DNA of 64,000 nt, from contig NZ_SNYS01000006.1 of NCBI RefSeq assembly GCF_004363215.1, forward strand, positions 1 through 64,000, given 5' to 3'. Source of the stretch: Methanimicrococcus blatticola (GTDB taxonomy: Archaea > Halobacteriota > Methanosarcinia > Methanosarcinales > Methanosarcinaceae). Positions 9,159 to 19,022 of the stretch are shown piece by piece. Made by a program: the position numbers and the translations under genes. The notes below the pieces were generated by a model that saw only the letters and a program-made list of their open reading frames with translations, made no database searches and had not been told where the DNA came from. Each line of letters starts with the position of its first letter. The stretch's first letter is position 1.

Positions 9159-9935
9159 TTAGTGGATGTGGAATTCGTCTCTTAATTTACCGATGTCTGC
9201 GCCGTTCTTTAAGATGTGGTTGGCAAACTTGGGTGCTTCTGCTGCTTCTTCGCCGTAAACACCAAGGCTGAAGCTTTCAACGAATTCTTGGTTCACAGCA
9301 CCGCCGCCGCAAGCGAACGGAATGGTGTAACCCTTTTCAACGAGCTTGTCGTTGACTTCTTTAAAGGCATACATGGTGGTGGTCATTAATGCTGTACCGG
9401 TAATCATAACGGGTTTGTGTTCAGCGACTGCTTCAATAACTTCATCTGTCGGAACATCACGGCCGAGGTCGACAACATCAAAACCGTCTGCTCTGAGGAG
9501 AGCTGCGACAATGTTTTTGCCGATATCGTGAACGTCACCTTCTGCAACGTGGCAGACAACTGTTCCTTTTGCTTCCGGAATTTCTGCTGTTTTGGTTTTA
9601 CAGTAGTCGATACCTTCGAGCATAGCGTCAGCAGACATCATCACGTTGGGGAGGAAAATGATACCCTGATCGTAAAGGGCAGAAACCACACCCATACCCG
9701 GGAGAAGTGCTTCGTCAATAAGTTTGAGCGGGTCTTTGCCTGCATCTAAAAGAGCGTCTAATGCTTCAATGACGTCATCTTCTTCGCCTTCATAAATGGC
9801 GACTGCCACTGCCTTGAGGAGCTCATCTTTCGGATAAAGCTGTTCGGCTGCCTCATCGGGTGTCATGGTTTTTTCCATAGCCACATTGTATCGGACAAGG
9901 ACATCTGAAATATCTTCTTTTTTAAAGTCTAACAT
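9159..9935 (-). CDS. mtaC: Methanol-specific corrinoid protein, copy 1
   Basis: Carries the methyl-accepting corrinoid between MtaB and MtaA. It has an N-terminal helical cap (about residues 1-115) and a C-terminal B12-binding Rossmann domain with the base-off motif DVHDIG, where His136 is the lower axial cobalt ligand. GTALMTTTMY and CGGGAVNQ also belong to the family. The start was placed at ATG 9935 (MLDFKKEDIS), the family N-terminus, rather than at the upstream in-frame codon at 9968. It is the first gene of a two-gene mtaCB operon preceded by a long leader with repeated TACAACG motifs. Confidence 0.96.
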   Translation of the reverse strand: MLDFKKEDISDVLVRYNVAMEKTMTPDEAAEQLYPKDELLKAVAVAIYEGEEDDVIEALDALLDAGKDPLKLIDEALLPGMGVVSALYDQGIIFLPNVMMSADAMLEGIDYCKTKTAEIPEAKGTVVCHVAEGDVHDIGKNIVAALLRADGFDVVDLGRDVPTDEVIEAVAEHKPVMITGTALMTTTMYAFKEVNDKLVEKGYTIPFACGGGAVNQEFVESFSLGVYGEEAAEAPKFANHILKNGADIGKLRDEFHIH

Positions 9936-9971
9936 TTTTTCATCCTGCTTTAACAAAATTACACACAACCG

Positions 9972-10072
9972 CGTTGTAACTCAATACAACGAGGTGAATT
10001 TTGCTCTGCTAAGCAAATGTGAATTGATGAGATAGTAGTTAAATTTTATGTAAAAAATACAACGGCGTTGTA
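9972..10072. promoter_or_regulatory. Inverted CGTTGTA/TACAACG motifs in mtaC1 leader
   Basis: CGTTGTA at 9972-9978 pairs with TACAACG at 9985-9991. A second perfect palindrome, TACAACG-G-CGTTGTA, is at 10058-10072. The two inverted pairs sit 37 and about 120 bases upstream of the mtaC1 start. They could be operators for a dimeric regulator or hairpins in the leader RNA. The mtaC2 leader lacks this motif. Confidence 0.5.
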
Positions 10073-10152
10073 ATAATTAATCATGATACAAAATTCATAC
10101 GGCTTTGAAAGAAAAGTTGAGAACAAATAAAACAAAACCATTGCTACACAGC

Positions 10153-10170
10153 TATATAAAATTATATAAA
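10153..10170 (-). promoter_or_regulatory. Candidate TATA box for mtaCB operon 1
   Basis: The minus strand reads TTTATATAATTTTATATA here, the best TATA-like element upstream of mtaC1. If used, transcription would start near 10130 and give a leader of about 190 bases carrying the TACAACG hairpins. Methanol methyltransferase operons of Methanosarcina are known for long leaders. Confidence 0.4.
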
Positions 10171-10757
10171 TTTTATTAAAGAGAAAGAAAGAAAATTTGT
10201 TTTCGAATTTTTTTAAAAATACACTGAAAAAACCAAACTCAAAAAATGTTCCAAATTTTTGCCGCCGTGAATTTTTTGAAAAAAATAAAAAATAAAATAA
10301 ATCCAATAACAATAGGACTAAAAATATAATTTTTTCAAAAAAATCAAAAATTTATTTTAATTTTTTTTGCCGTGACTCAAACAAAATAAAGAAAAATGAT
10401 TCAATGTTTGAAAAATTCAGATGTTTTGAATTGAAAAAACAGACTGTAAAGACGCATTCGTCACGAAGCATAGGAACGACGAGTGAAAACATTGAAAAAT
10501 AACAAAAATCGAAAATTAACCAAAATTAAAATTAATCAAAATCAAAAATTAACAAAAATTAAAATTAACAAAAATTAAAATTAACAAAAATTAAAATTAA
10601 CAAAAATCAAAATTAATAAAAATCAAAATTAATAAAAATCAAAATTAATAAAAATCAAAAATGAACAAAAATCAAAAATTAACAAAAATTAAAATTAACA
10701 AAAATCAAAAAATGAGGCAGATATATACAATCCGATTTTGAAGAAAAAATAGAAGTA

Positions 10758-10774
10758 ATGCCGAATTTCGGCAT
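10758..10774 (-). terminator. Hairpin terminator of the Big_5 surface protein gene
   Basis: ATGCCGA (10758-10764) pairs with TCGGCAT (10768-10774). In minus-strand sense it is followed by TACTTCTATTTTTTC. It lies about 30 bases past the stop codon. Confidence 0.6.
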
Positions 10775-10805
10775 CATTAAATCTTTTAATAAATCGATTC
10801 ATCCG

Positions 10806-13800
10806 TTAAAGCGGATTAAACCGGCCCATAAACGTTTCGTCTTGAGCATCGTTTTCTTCTTCAGCTCTGCGATAGGCAAAGACAGCAAGAGCGATCACGA
10901 ATAAAAGAATGACAAACAACGGCTGTACATCGTCTTCATACCCGCCCATGTTGTCATCGTCTGACCCGCTTGTTCCGTCCGTATTGTCACCATTGTCCGG
11001 CTGATCGGGACTTTCCGGAATGACAATGGTTCCGCCGCCGTCACCGCCGCCTCCTTTGTTTCCGGCGTCAACGGTCTTGAATGTGAAATCCGGAATCGGG
11101 GTATTCATGAGAACATTATTTGACCCTTTAAAGCCCGCAATCGTGTAAGTGTAAGTCGTTGAATGAGCCAAATTCGACAAGTCGTAAGTGACTGTTCTAC
11201 TATCGGTCCAGACACCGTTACTCAAAACAGCACCGTTATCCAAAGTCACTGTTCCTGTAACACCTGTATTCATTTCGACATCAAATGTGATTGACGCAGA
11301 ATTCGTATCAATGGCAACGCCTGTTCCGTTCGGAGTAACGCGAATGACATTCGGAGCAACTGAATTCGCCTCTGTCGTGAAGTTAAAGACAGCGTGGGGG
11401 GTGACCATCACATTTCCGAATGTATCTTCAAAGTCTTTGATATCGAAAGTGTAAGTCGTTGAATAAGTCAAACCGGATAATGTGTAAGTGATTGTTTTAT
11501 TCTCATTGCTCCATGTACCGCCGGTCAAAGTTGCACCATTATCTAAAGTGACAGTTCCGGGGAAACTTGCACTTGCATTCATTTTTTTGTTGAATGTGAT
11601 TGATGCAGTGTTTGTACTGACAGCAACAGTCGTTCCGTTCGGCGACGCGCTGACAGCAATCGGTTGATTTGTGTCGGCTGCGGTTGTGAAATTAAAGACG
11701 GCATGTGGAGTGACCATCGTATTTCCGGCAGTGTCTTTAAAGTCTTTAATATCAAAGGTATAAGTCTTTGAATAAGTCAGACCGGACAAAGCGTAAGTGA
11801 TTGTTTTGCCGTCAGAACTCCATGTACCGCCGCTTAAAGTTGCGCCGTTGTTCAAAGTCACGGTTCCCGGATGAGTTGTATTCATTTTTTTATTGAATGA
11901 AATTGACGCGGAATCCGTGGTGATTGCGATGTTTGTTCCGCTCGGGACAGCACTGATGGCAATCGGTTTGGTTGTATCAGGTTCTGTTGTGAAATTAAAA
12001 TCCGCGTGAGGCGTAACCATATTGTTTCCGGCAGTGTCTTTGAATCCGGAAATACTGTAAGTATAAGTTGTTGAATAAGTCAAATTAGACAAACTGTAAG
12101 TGATTGTCTTATCATCGTTGCTCCATGTTCCGCCGGCCAAATTGAGAAGGGCACCATTATCTAAAGTGACAGTTCCGGCGACGGTTGTATCCATTTTTTT
12201 ATCAAATGTAATTGACGCAGAACTTGCCGTAATTGAAATTCCTGTGCCGTTTGGTGTGGCACTGATTGCATTGGGCGGAATTAAATCAGGTTCGGTTTCG
12301 AAATTAAAGACAGTTGGAGGCGTGGCCATGACATTGCCTGCCGTGTCTTCGAAATCGGATATTGTAAAGGTATAGATTGTTGAATAATCCAAATTCGACA
12401 AATCGTAAGTGATTGTTTTTTGATCAGCACTCCAAACACCGTTTGCTAAACCGGCTCCTTTATCTAAAACAACAGTTCCCAGACCGTTTTTCATAGGTTC
12501 GTTAAACGTAATTGAAGCTTTATTTGTGCTGATTAAGACACCGGTGCCGTTAGGGGTAACCGCCTCAACAATCGGATAGTGCGTATCGGGTTCAGTCGTG
12601 AAAGTAAAGGCAGGATCGGGTGTAATCATTAAATTACCGGCAAGATCTTGGAATCCTGTAATTGTGTAAGTGTAAGTCGTTGAATAATTCAAACCTGACA
12701 AATCGTAAGTGATTGTTTTTTGACCATTACTCCATGTTCCGCCTGTTAAAGTTGCACCGTCATTCAAAACAACGTTTCCGGGAGTCGCTTTCATGGCTTC
12801 GTTAAATGTAATTGAAGCTTTATTTGTACCGATTGCGATTCCGGTTCCTTCAGGATTGACAGCGGTAACATAAGGATGATGAGTGTCGGGTTCGGTCGTG
12901 AAAGTAAAGGCAGGACTCGGAGTAACCATTAAATTTCCGTCAGTGTCTTTAAAGCCCGTAATTGTGTAGGTGTAAGTTGTTGAATATGTCAAGTTCGCCA
13001 AGGAATAAGTAATGGTTCTACTGTCAGGACTCCATGTTCCGACAGTACCCAATTCAGCACCGTTATTCAAAAACACACTTCCTACAGTTCCCGTATCCAT
13101 ATCCTTGTCAAAAGTGATTGAAACCGAATTGGTTGCAATCGGAATACCCGTGCCGTTCGGCGTGACAGCAGTTACATTCGGCGGAGCAGATTGCGTTGTA
13201 AAACTAAAATCAGGACTCGGAGTAACCATTAAATTTCCGTCAGTGTCTGTAAAGCCGGTAATCGTGTAGGTGTAAGTTGTTGAATAAGCCAAATTTGACA
13301 AGTCGTAAGTGATTGTTCTGCTATCAACCCAAGCGCCGTTACTCAAAACCGCGCTGTTATCCAAAGTCACACTCCCTATGACATCCGTATCCATATCCTT
13401 GTCAAATGTAATTGAAACAGTATCGGCCGTAATCGGAATACCGGTTCCTGTCGGTGTGACGGTGATAACATTTGGCGGAGCGGATTGCGTTGTAAACTCT
13501 AATAACTTATGAGGGGTGACCATCGCATTTCCGAATGTACCTTCAAAGTCTTTGATGTCGAAAGTATAAGTTGTTGAATAATCCAAGCCGGACAAACTGT
13601 AAGTGATTGTTTTATTCTCGTTGCTCCATGTACCGCCGGTCAAAGTTGCACCATTATCTAACTTCACGGTTCCCGGAAAGCCTACACTTGCATCCATTTC
13701 AGAATTAAATGTGATTGAAGCGGTGTTGGTTGTAACCGAAACATCGATTCCGGTCGGCGTTGCACTTTCTACTTCCGGGCCGAGAGAGGAAGGCGTTTCA

Positions 13801-15362
13801 CCGATACCTAACGGGAAATACCAAGTCGGGCTTCCTTCAAAACTGCGGATGTCGGAAACTTCCTGTTGAGACCAGACATACAAAGTGTAATCGCCGCTTC
13901 CTGAAAAACCGTTGGTATTGGCGATGTTGTTGGCCATCTTAATTTCAAGAATTGATTTATCAGATTCTGTCTTGCTGTTTCCGTAAGAAACGATTGAGCG
14001 TGTCGTTCCATCATCATAAACAATTTTGTAAGCAAGATATGTTCCGTCAAAATCACTGCTGTTCAACGTAATTGTGCCGCCTGAAGTCAGAGGCAGAAAT
14101 GTATTATTTGTTAAAGAGGTTGAACCGTTGTACAACTCTTTTAATTCCAGGCTGCTGTTGATAATTGTCAGCTTGTAATTTGTGCCGCTGCCGTCATGCG
14201 TACTGTAATTCCAAATTCCTGCCGCTCCTTTATCGGCTTGAACCTGATCAGGTCTTGTTGCCGTTTCCGAAACTTCGTGAGCGAATATCACATTTTCGGG
14301 AATGAGTTTAACGATGGGGCGGACACCGACAGTCATATTTGGCAATACACTTCCCGGACCTACTCCAATTGAACCATTACGTGAAGTGCGTACATACAAA
14401 GGAAGACTGTTATCGTTCTCCATAAGATCCGCATTACTATAAGCGTTGGGAGAACCGACCCAATAAGAAACATTGATTCCGTTTTTAGTTGTTCCGATAA
14501 GAGCATCAGTGTTTGCGACTCCAATCAAATAGTCATCCTTGTTTGATTGGGCTGCATCCCAATACAATTTTCCTGAATTAGCATGAGGAAATGCAACAGA
14601 CCCCGCGCCGGAAATGTATGTAGTAGAATCTCCGCCCGAATGCCCCCATGGAAGATAAACTCTTGTGTTTAAGGAATAAGGAAAATTCGCCGTATAATAC
14701 ATTCCAGGTTTCCAATTATTCGGATAAGTTGAAGGATCCGTATATTCTACACCGGTAATTCGGTCAAATAATCTGGTTACAACTATCCCTTCCGCCAAAC
14801 TATTGTATTCAGCAGCAGTAGAATCATCTCCAAAACTGTAAAGAAATCCGTTAACAACATTGCCGTATTGAGAATATGTGGATGAATATGTATAGTAATT
14901 TAACCAATAACGAAGATTCGAAACAGCAAAATTGGAAAAACCTTGGTCAAACGTGTAAAGACCATCTACATTTCTATGACTATAACGCTTGCCATCAAGA
15001 ATATATTCACTCATCATTGTCAGGCGACCGTCACTTTCTTCCTCGCCCATAACTCTCCATAGAATCGGTGTTTCTTCATTTTCTCTAACGTGGCTACCAG
15101 TATTATAATTAATAGTTGTGATATGGTCATACGTTCCGTAATAAACACCGTTTCCAATCATGGACTCGAAATCAACGCCGTCCCAATTTTTCCCATAGGC
15201 GGCACTTGTGAAACTGCTGCCGCCGCTGTTATCCGGCAAATCAGCGAATGCTGCCTGCGGCACGACGGCAGACAGCAAAAGCAGTGTGATTAGAATCAAT
15301 ACAGAAGACCTTTTAGCGGCAGATCTTAAACCGGACCCCGGATTACGTTTTTTAAAGTTCAA
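10806..15362 (-). CDS. Giant surface protein with nine Big_5-type (SbsA Ig-like) domains
   Basis: A 1518-residue secreted, membrane-anchored protein. Order: basic n-region and hydrophobic signal segment ending near AAFADLPD (about residue 41); a globular N-terminal region with ILWRVMGEEE, resembling DUF6273-like modules (tentative); then nine repeats of about 100 residues beginning with VTPNGTGI-like strands, containing SITFDKDMDT or a variant, and ending in YTITGF-type strands and FTT. These match the Big_5 Ig-like domain. A Gly/Asp-rich linker, the motif MGGYEDD, a transmembrane helix and a basic-then-acidic tail close the protein. It probably projects a stalk beyond the S-layer; the ligand is unknown. 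The repeats differ in DNA, so the array is old. Confidence 0.88.
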   Translation of the reverse strand: MNFKKRNPGSGLRSAAKRSSVLILITLLLLSAVVPQAAFADLPDNSGGSSFTSAAYGKNWDGVDFESMIGNGVYYGTYDHITTINYNTGSHVRENEETPILWRVMGEEESDGRLTMMSEYILDGKRYSHRNVDGLYTFDQGFSNFAVSNLRYWLNYYTYSSTYSQYGNVVNGFLYSFGDDSTAAEYNSLAEGIVVTRLFDRITGVEYTDPSTYPNNWKPGMYYTANFPYSLNTRVYLPWGHSGGDSTTYISGAGSVAFPHANSGKLYWDAAQSNKDDYLIGVANTDALIGTTKNGINVSYWVGSPNAYSNADLMENDNSLPLYVRTSRNGSIGVGPGSVLPNMTVGVRPIVKLIPENVIFAHEVSETATRPDQVQADKGAAGIWNYSTHDGSGTNYKLTIINSSLELKELYNGSTSLTNNTFLPLTSGGTITLNSSDFDGTYLAYKIVYDDGTTRSIVSYGNSKTESDKSILEIKMANNIANTNGFSGSGDYTLYVWSQQEVSDIRSFEGSPTWYFPLGIGETPSSLGPEVESATPTGIDVSVTTNTASITFNSEMDASVGFPGTVKLDNGATLTGGTWSNENKTITYSLSGLDYSTTYTFDIKDFEGTFGNAMVTPHKLLEFTTQSAPPNVITVTPTGTGIPITADTVSITFDKDMDTDVIGSVTLDNSAVLSNGAWVDSRTITYDLSNLAYSTTYTYTITGFTDTDGNLMVTPSPDFSFTTQSAPPNVTAVTPNGTGIPIATNSVSITFDKDMDTGTVGSVFLNNGAELGTVGTWSPDSRTITYSLANLTYSTTYTYTITGFKDTDGNLMVTPSPAFTFTTEPDTHHPYVTAVNPEGTGIAIGTNKASITFNEAMKATPGNVVLNDGATLTGGTWSNGQKTITYDLSGLNYSTTYTYTITGFQDLAGNLMITPDPAFTFTTEPDTHYPIVEAVTPNGTGVLISTNKASITFNEPMKNGLGTVVLDKGAGLANGVWSADQKTITYDLSNLDYSTIYTFTISDFEDTAGNVMATPPTVFNFETEPDLIPPNAISATPNGTGISITASSASITFDKKMDTTVAGTVTLDNGALLNLAGGTWSNDDKTITYSLSNLTYSTTYTYSISGFKDTAGNNMVTPHADFNFTTEPDTTKPIAISAVPSGTNIAITTDSASISFNKKMNTTHPGTVTLNNGATLSGGTWSSDGKTITYALSGLTYSKTYTFDIKDFKDTAGNTMVTPHAVFNFTTAADTNQPIAVSASPNGTTVAVSTNTASITFNKKMNASASFPGTVTLDNGATLTGGTWSNENKTITYTLSGLTYSTTYTFDIKDFEDTFGNVMVTPHAVFNFTTEANSVAPNVIRVTPNGTGVAIDTNSASITFDVEMNTGVTGTVTLDNGAVLSNGVWTDSRTVTYDLSNLAHSTTYTYTIAGFKGSNNVLMNTPIPDFTFKTVDAGNKGGGGDGGGTIVIPESPDQPDNGDNTDGTSGSDDDNMGGYEDDVQPLFVILLFVIALAVFAYRRAEEENDAQDETFMGRFNPL

Positions 15363-15600
15363 TATAAATACCTCAATAATAACAATATATATTTTGAATA
15401 AGAATATAGAATAGTATGCGATAAAATTACTAATATAATATAAAGATAGCGGACATTGAAAAAAACTAAGACAGGTAGAGAGGAAAAACAGAAGAGAGGG
15501 GAACGGAAAAAGAAAAAGAGAAGATTTTAAAAATAAAAAATAAAAAAAGAGAAAGTAAAAAAGAGAAGTAAAAAAGAGAAGTAAAAAAAGAGAAAATAAT

Positions 15601-17607
15601 TCAAATTCGTTTACTTTTTTCAGGATTTATAAATTTCACGAAATCCGGAATTTTGTCGGCTTGAATATCGTATCGGGATGTGCCGACACCGACAAAAGAA
15701 ATTTTGGATTCATAGGGTGTGTCTCCGCCGATTTGGAGATTTTTTTCGGTGTGAGAAATGCTGATTTGGTTGTCTTTCAGACCTGTTTTCAGCATTTTAG
15801 ACATGACAAAATCCGTTCCGATTTGAAGCGCTTTGTCGTGAGCGGTTTGATAAGAGGGGAAAATTTCACTTTGACCGCCGTGGAAAAGAATGAATTCCGT
15901 TATCGCTAAATCGTCTTCATCTCGGATGTTCTTTTTAATCAAAATGTCTGTCCGGTAAATGCCGTTTCCGACCAATGCGCCGACCGCGTTTCCGACATCT
16001 GAAAATTTCGGCGTCAGAATTTCGGCTTGGATCAGTTCGCCGATTTCGCCGGCGTAAGCGCTTGACGGAGCACCGATTAAAACAATCGGAACTGAAACCG
16101 CGAATTTTGTATGATATTTTCCGGAAAGCACTTTTTCAACGTCGCGTTTTGTAATGCCGGGAACCAAATATTCAATCAGGCTGGAAGCCATGTTTTTTGC
16201 GACTTGTTTTTTGGCATAGATTGCCAATTCCTCGGCGTTTTTGTAAGTCAGACGCTCCTCTTTTTGTGCGCCGATAAGAGAGGCTTCTGCATTCCATTCT
16301 GTGTAATCGCCCAAAATATGAAGCGCGTCTGTCGGCGTAAATCCGATGGGCTGAATCAAACGCTTTTTCACAAGAGATTCTAAAACTGACGACATCGGCA
16401 TTTTTTTGTTGAGACGCTCAAACATATCTGACCATGATGTCGGGAAATCGGAATCAATCACCTCATAAACCAATTCTTCAAGCGTGGTCATTTCAATCGG
16501 CGGGAAATCCGTTTTCACATAAAAAACGGAAGGAAGAATGAATTGAGAAATGGATTTTCGGGGCGGAAGCTTGTTTTCCCGAAGTTTTTCCAAAAATCCG
16601 GGGTACAAAACAGCAGCCCGGCAGAGCGGCATGACGCGAAGCGGGCCGAGATGGATTTTGCGGTTGGCGTCGTCCGTTGCATAGACGTGGCTGTCACCGC
16701 CTGTAGCTACCGTTTCCATTCGAATCGCTTTGACACGCGTCGCCCAGCCGCCGACAACCGCGCCGGAGTCATCCATTTCCGGCAAACCGTCTTGAACCAA
16801 AGCAACGTCTGTGCTGGTGCCGCCGATGTCGATCATCGCGCATGTTTTCAAGCCGGAAAGATACGCTGCGCCCATCAAACTGGCAGCAGGCCCTGAAAAA
16901 ATCGTTTCAATCGGCTTTTCAAGGGCTTCTTCGATGCTGACGGCGGATCCGTCACATTTGAGCATCAAAAGCGTTGCGTTCATGCCGATATTTTCCATTT
17001 CGGAAATGATGGATTTAGTGAAATTATAAGTAATCGGGATGAGTTGCGCATTTAAAAAAGCGGTGACGGCTCGCTCATACGCGCCGAGATCTTGTGAGAG
17101 TTCGTGGCCGCAGACGACCGGATGCCCTGTCAGTTTTAAGATTTCTTCTTTGACGCGAAGCTCATGATCAGCGTTTCTGACACTGAAAAGAGACGAAACG
17201 GCAAAAGCGGAAACACGGTCTTTGACGGAAAGCGCAAATTCCTTAACGGCTTCAATGTCCAGCGATTCTAATTCTTCGCCGTTGCTGTCATGCCCGCCGC
17301 TGACGAGACAATACATCTGCGCCGGCAGAATATCGGGAATATTGTAATCGCCGACCATGATTAAGCCGACCGGGAAGCCTTTGTTTTCTAAAATCGTGTT
17401 TGTTGAAAGCGTTGTTGAGAGTGAAACAATGTTTACTCCTTTGAGCTTTTCAGCATCCAGCATGCCGATTGAACTTTTAATTCCGCCGATCGGGTCGGGA
17501 TATGTTGTCAATGCTTTGCCGGCTTCAACAACTGTTCCGTCTTCGTCACGAATGAGAACAGCATCTGTATACGTTCCGCCTGCGTCAATTCCTAAACTGT
17601 AAGCCAT
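15601..17607 (-). CDS. Hydantoinase/oxoprolinase-family ATPase-fold protein, orphan A subunit
   Basis: A 668-residue protein of the hydantoinase A/oxoprolinase family with the ASKHA-type phosphate motif IDAGGTYTDAVLI at the N-terminus. The family domain continues with STTLSTNTILENKGFPVGL, SGPAASLMGAAYL and IDIGGTSTDVALVQDG. Typical members hydrolyse 5-oxoproline or hydantoins with ATP and work with a B subunit, which is not present next to it. Related genes are common in methylotrophic methanogens beside corrinoid methyltransferases, but no reaction is known for them. The start is placed at ATG 17607 (MAYSLGID), four codons inside the open frame. It ends with TGA. Confidence 0.82.
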   Translation of the reverse strand: MAYSLGIDAGGTYTDAVLIRDEDGTVVEAGKALTTYPDPIGGIKSSIGMLDAEKLKGVNIVSLSTTLSTNTILENKGFPVGLIMVGDYNIPDILPAQMYCLVSGGHDSNGEELESLDIEAVKEFALSVKDRVSAFAVSSLFSVRNADHELRVKEEILKLTGHPVVCGHELSQDLGAYERAVTAFLNAQLIPITYNFTKSIISEMENIGMNATLLMLKCDGSAVSIEEALEKPIETIFSGPAASLMGAAYLSGLKTCAMIDIGGTSTDVALVQDGLPEMDDSGAVVGGWATRVKAIRMETVATGGDSHVYATDDANRKIHLGPLRVMPLCRAAVLYPGFLEKLRENKLPPRKSISQFILPSVFYVKTDFPPIEMTTLEELVYEVIDSDFPTSWSDMFERLNKKMPMSSVLESLVKKRLIQPIGFTPTDALHILGDYTEWNAEASLIGAQKEERLTYKNAEELAIYAKKQVAKNMASSLIEYLVPGITKRDVEKVLSGKYHTKFAVSVPIVLIGAPSSAYAGEIGELIQAEILTPKFSDVGNAVGALVGNGIYRTDILIKKNIRDEDDLAITEFILFHGGQSEIFPSYQTAHDKALQIGTDFVMSKMLKTGLKDNQISISHTEKNLQIGGDTPYESKISFVGVGTSRYDIQADKIPDFVKFINPEKSKRI

Positions 17608-17831
17608 GATTAAACACACCGTTATTGATTTTACACACGATAAATATTTTCAATAAAAGAAATGGGTCTCGTTCATATTTAATATTTTATAAACAGAAAT
17701 CATTTTTTCAAATTAAAAAAATCAAACAAATCAAACAAATCAAACAAATAAATCAAACAAACAAATCAAACAAACAAATCAAACAATCAAATAAATTACA
17801 AATAAATCAAACAAAACGAAATAAAAAATAG
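17608..17831. repeat. Degenerate 9-base tandem repeat in spacer
   Basis: Between about 17706 and 17815 the + strand repeats AAATCAAAC and variants many times. No gene is supported. The tract is T-rich in the sense of the transporter gene that ends at 17870 and lies just past its terminator. Confidence 0.6.
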
Positions 17832-17853
17832 CGGGAGCGAAGAACCGCTCCCG
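17832..17853 (-). terminator. Hairpin terminator of first acetate-type transporter gene
   Basis: CGGGAGCG (17832-17839) pairs with CGCTCCCG (17846-17853). In minus-strand sense it is followed by CTATTTTTTATTTCG. It is 17 bases from the stop codon. Confidence 0.75.
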
Positions 17854-17869
17854 GCAAATACCGTTCAAA

Positions 17870-18439
17870 TCAACACGGAAGCTTGTATCCGCATTCATTC
17901 AGGACAATGGTCATCGCTGTGTAGAACGCGACAAGTCCCAAAATCAAAGCCAGGATACCCGCAATTGTTGCGACAATGGCAATTCCCGTGAAATAGAAAA
18001 TTGCGGTGACAATAAAAACAAGTGCCAAGAGCGCGAAAACTGCGATCAGGAATTTGGCTTTCAATTTAATGACGCCAAACAGCATTGAACCGGCCAGAAG
18101 CGCCCAGATCAAGAGATAGATGCCGATGCTTGTCGCGCTTGCCGGATCGGATCCGAACGGCGCGATTAAGATGTAAGCGAAACTGATCCAAAAAGAACCG
18201 AAAGCGCAGAACGCGACTGTTTCAAATGTATTTCCTTTCTTAAAGGCCATTAAGCCTGCACAGAATTGAGCGATACCGCCGACGAAAATTGACATGGAAA
18301 TCAATGCAAGCGCATCACCGAATAATCCCAGGTCAAAAAATGCCAGCATAAGGGTTGTCATACTGAAGCCGGTCAAACCGAGCGCGCCCGGTGTTGCCCA
18401 TGAGTCACATATTCGAACCACTTGTTCAGATTCAGACAT
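17870..18439 (-). CDS. GPR1/FUN34/YaaH (SatP) family acetate transporter, copy 1
   Basis: A 189-residue, six-helix membrane protein of the AceTr family (bacterial SatP). The signature near the N-terminus reads TPGALGLTGFS, a variant of NPAPLGLxGF. The GNTFETVAF...GSFWISFAY segment and the C-terminal AFYTAMTIVLNE helix are also typical. Members carry acetate or succinate with protons, or act as channels. Methanogens that do not make methane from acetate still need it as a carbon source, so uptake is the likely role. A paralogue lies at 19023-19601 on the same strand. Confidence 0.88.
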   Translation of the reverse strand: MSESEQVVRICDSWATPGALGLTGFSMTTLMLAFFDLGLFGDALALISMSIFVGGIAQFCAGLMAFKKGNTFETVAFCAFGSFWISFAYILIAPFGSDPASATSIGIYLLIWALLAGSMLFGVIKLKAKFLIAVFALLALVFIVTAIFYFTGIAIVATIAGILALILGLVAFYTAMTIVLNECGYKLPC

Positions 18440-19022
18440 TTATTATATCCTCCAAAATTTCTAAACAATTTACCATATTTTTTGAGAGTATAGACTAACG
18501 GATGTTTTGCCTATACGAACACACACACCAAAAAAAGCATCCGAATAACGAAATCAAACAAAAAAATCGAAACACACTCCCGATTTCAAATATGATTCCA
18601 AACATGCATCTTTTCGGTAATATCAATATAAGCCTCCGCTTTTATAAACTTTTCACAATAATAAAGAGAGTTTTAGAGAGCCGACGGAGGTCGTTTTGTG
18701 TTGAAACGACAAGTATCGGCATAAAAAATAATTCGGCAAACGGCGAACAAAATTTTTGATTCATCTTGTTTTTTCGACAATTGCCATATTAAAAAAATAA
18801 AGCCGCATTAAAAAAGTAAAATGATGAGAAAATAATAATCGAAATGTAATTAGAGAAAACGAAATGAGAAGAGATGGTTTTAGAAATGAATTGAAAATGA
18901 ATATAAAATGTGAATGGAATCATAAATGAAAGCAATGAAGATGTAAACGAAAATTAATGGAAAGATAAATGAAAAGAAGAGAAGATCTCTTCTTTAGATT
19001 TTTTTCATTTGAATCTTTTGAA
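18440..19022. other. Intergenic region between the two transporter genes
   Basis: No gene is supported. It holds the promoter area of copy 1, an ACACACACACC tract at about 18520-18533, and an AT-rich low-complexity stretch of ATGAAA- and GAAATGA-like words from 18800 to 18970. A hairpin at the far end probably terminates copy 2. Confidence 0.5.
18974..18994 (-). terminator. Hairpin downstream of second transporter gene
   Basis: AAGAAGAGA (18974-18982) pairs with TCTCTTCTT (18986-18994). It lies about 30 bases past the stop of the gene ending at 19023. The following T content is modest, so confidence is moderate. Confidence 0.55.

Larger units (their letters stand above)
10073..10805. other. 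AT-rich intergenic region with degenerate tandem repeats
   Basis: No gene is supported here. Between about 10500 and 10710 lies a degenerate tandem array of a 13-16-base unit (AACAAAAATTAAAATT). It is T-rich on the strand of the gene that ends at 10806. The rest is A/T-rich sequence without clear structure. Confidence 0.6.

Noticed and set aside
10046-10312. Small Phe-rich open frame on the minus strand
   Set aside because: Composition is that of AT-rich noncoding sequence; it covers the probable mtaC1 promoter and leader.
16543-16896. Open frame of 117 codons opposite the hydantoinase-like gene
   Set aside because: It is a shadow of the coding strand; the hydantoinase family motifs leave no doubt about the true frame.
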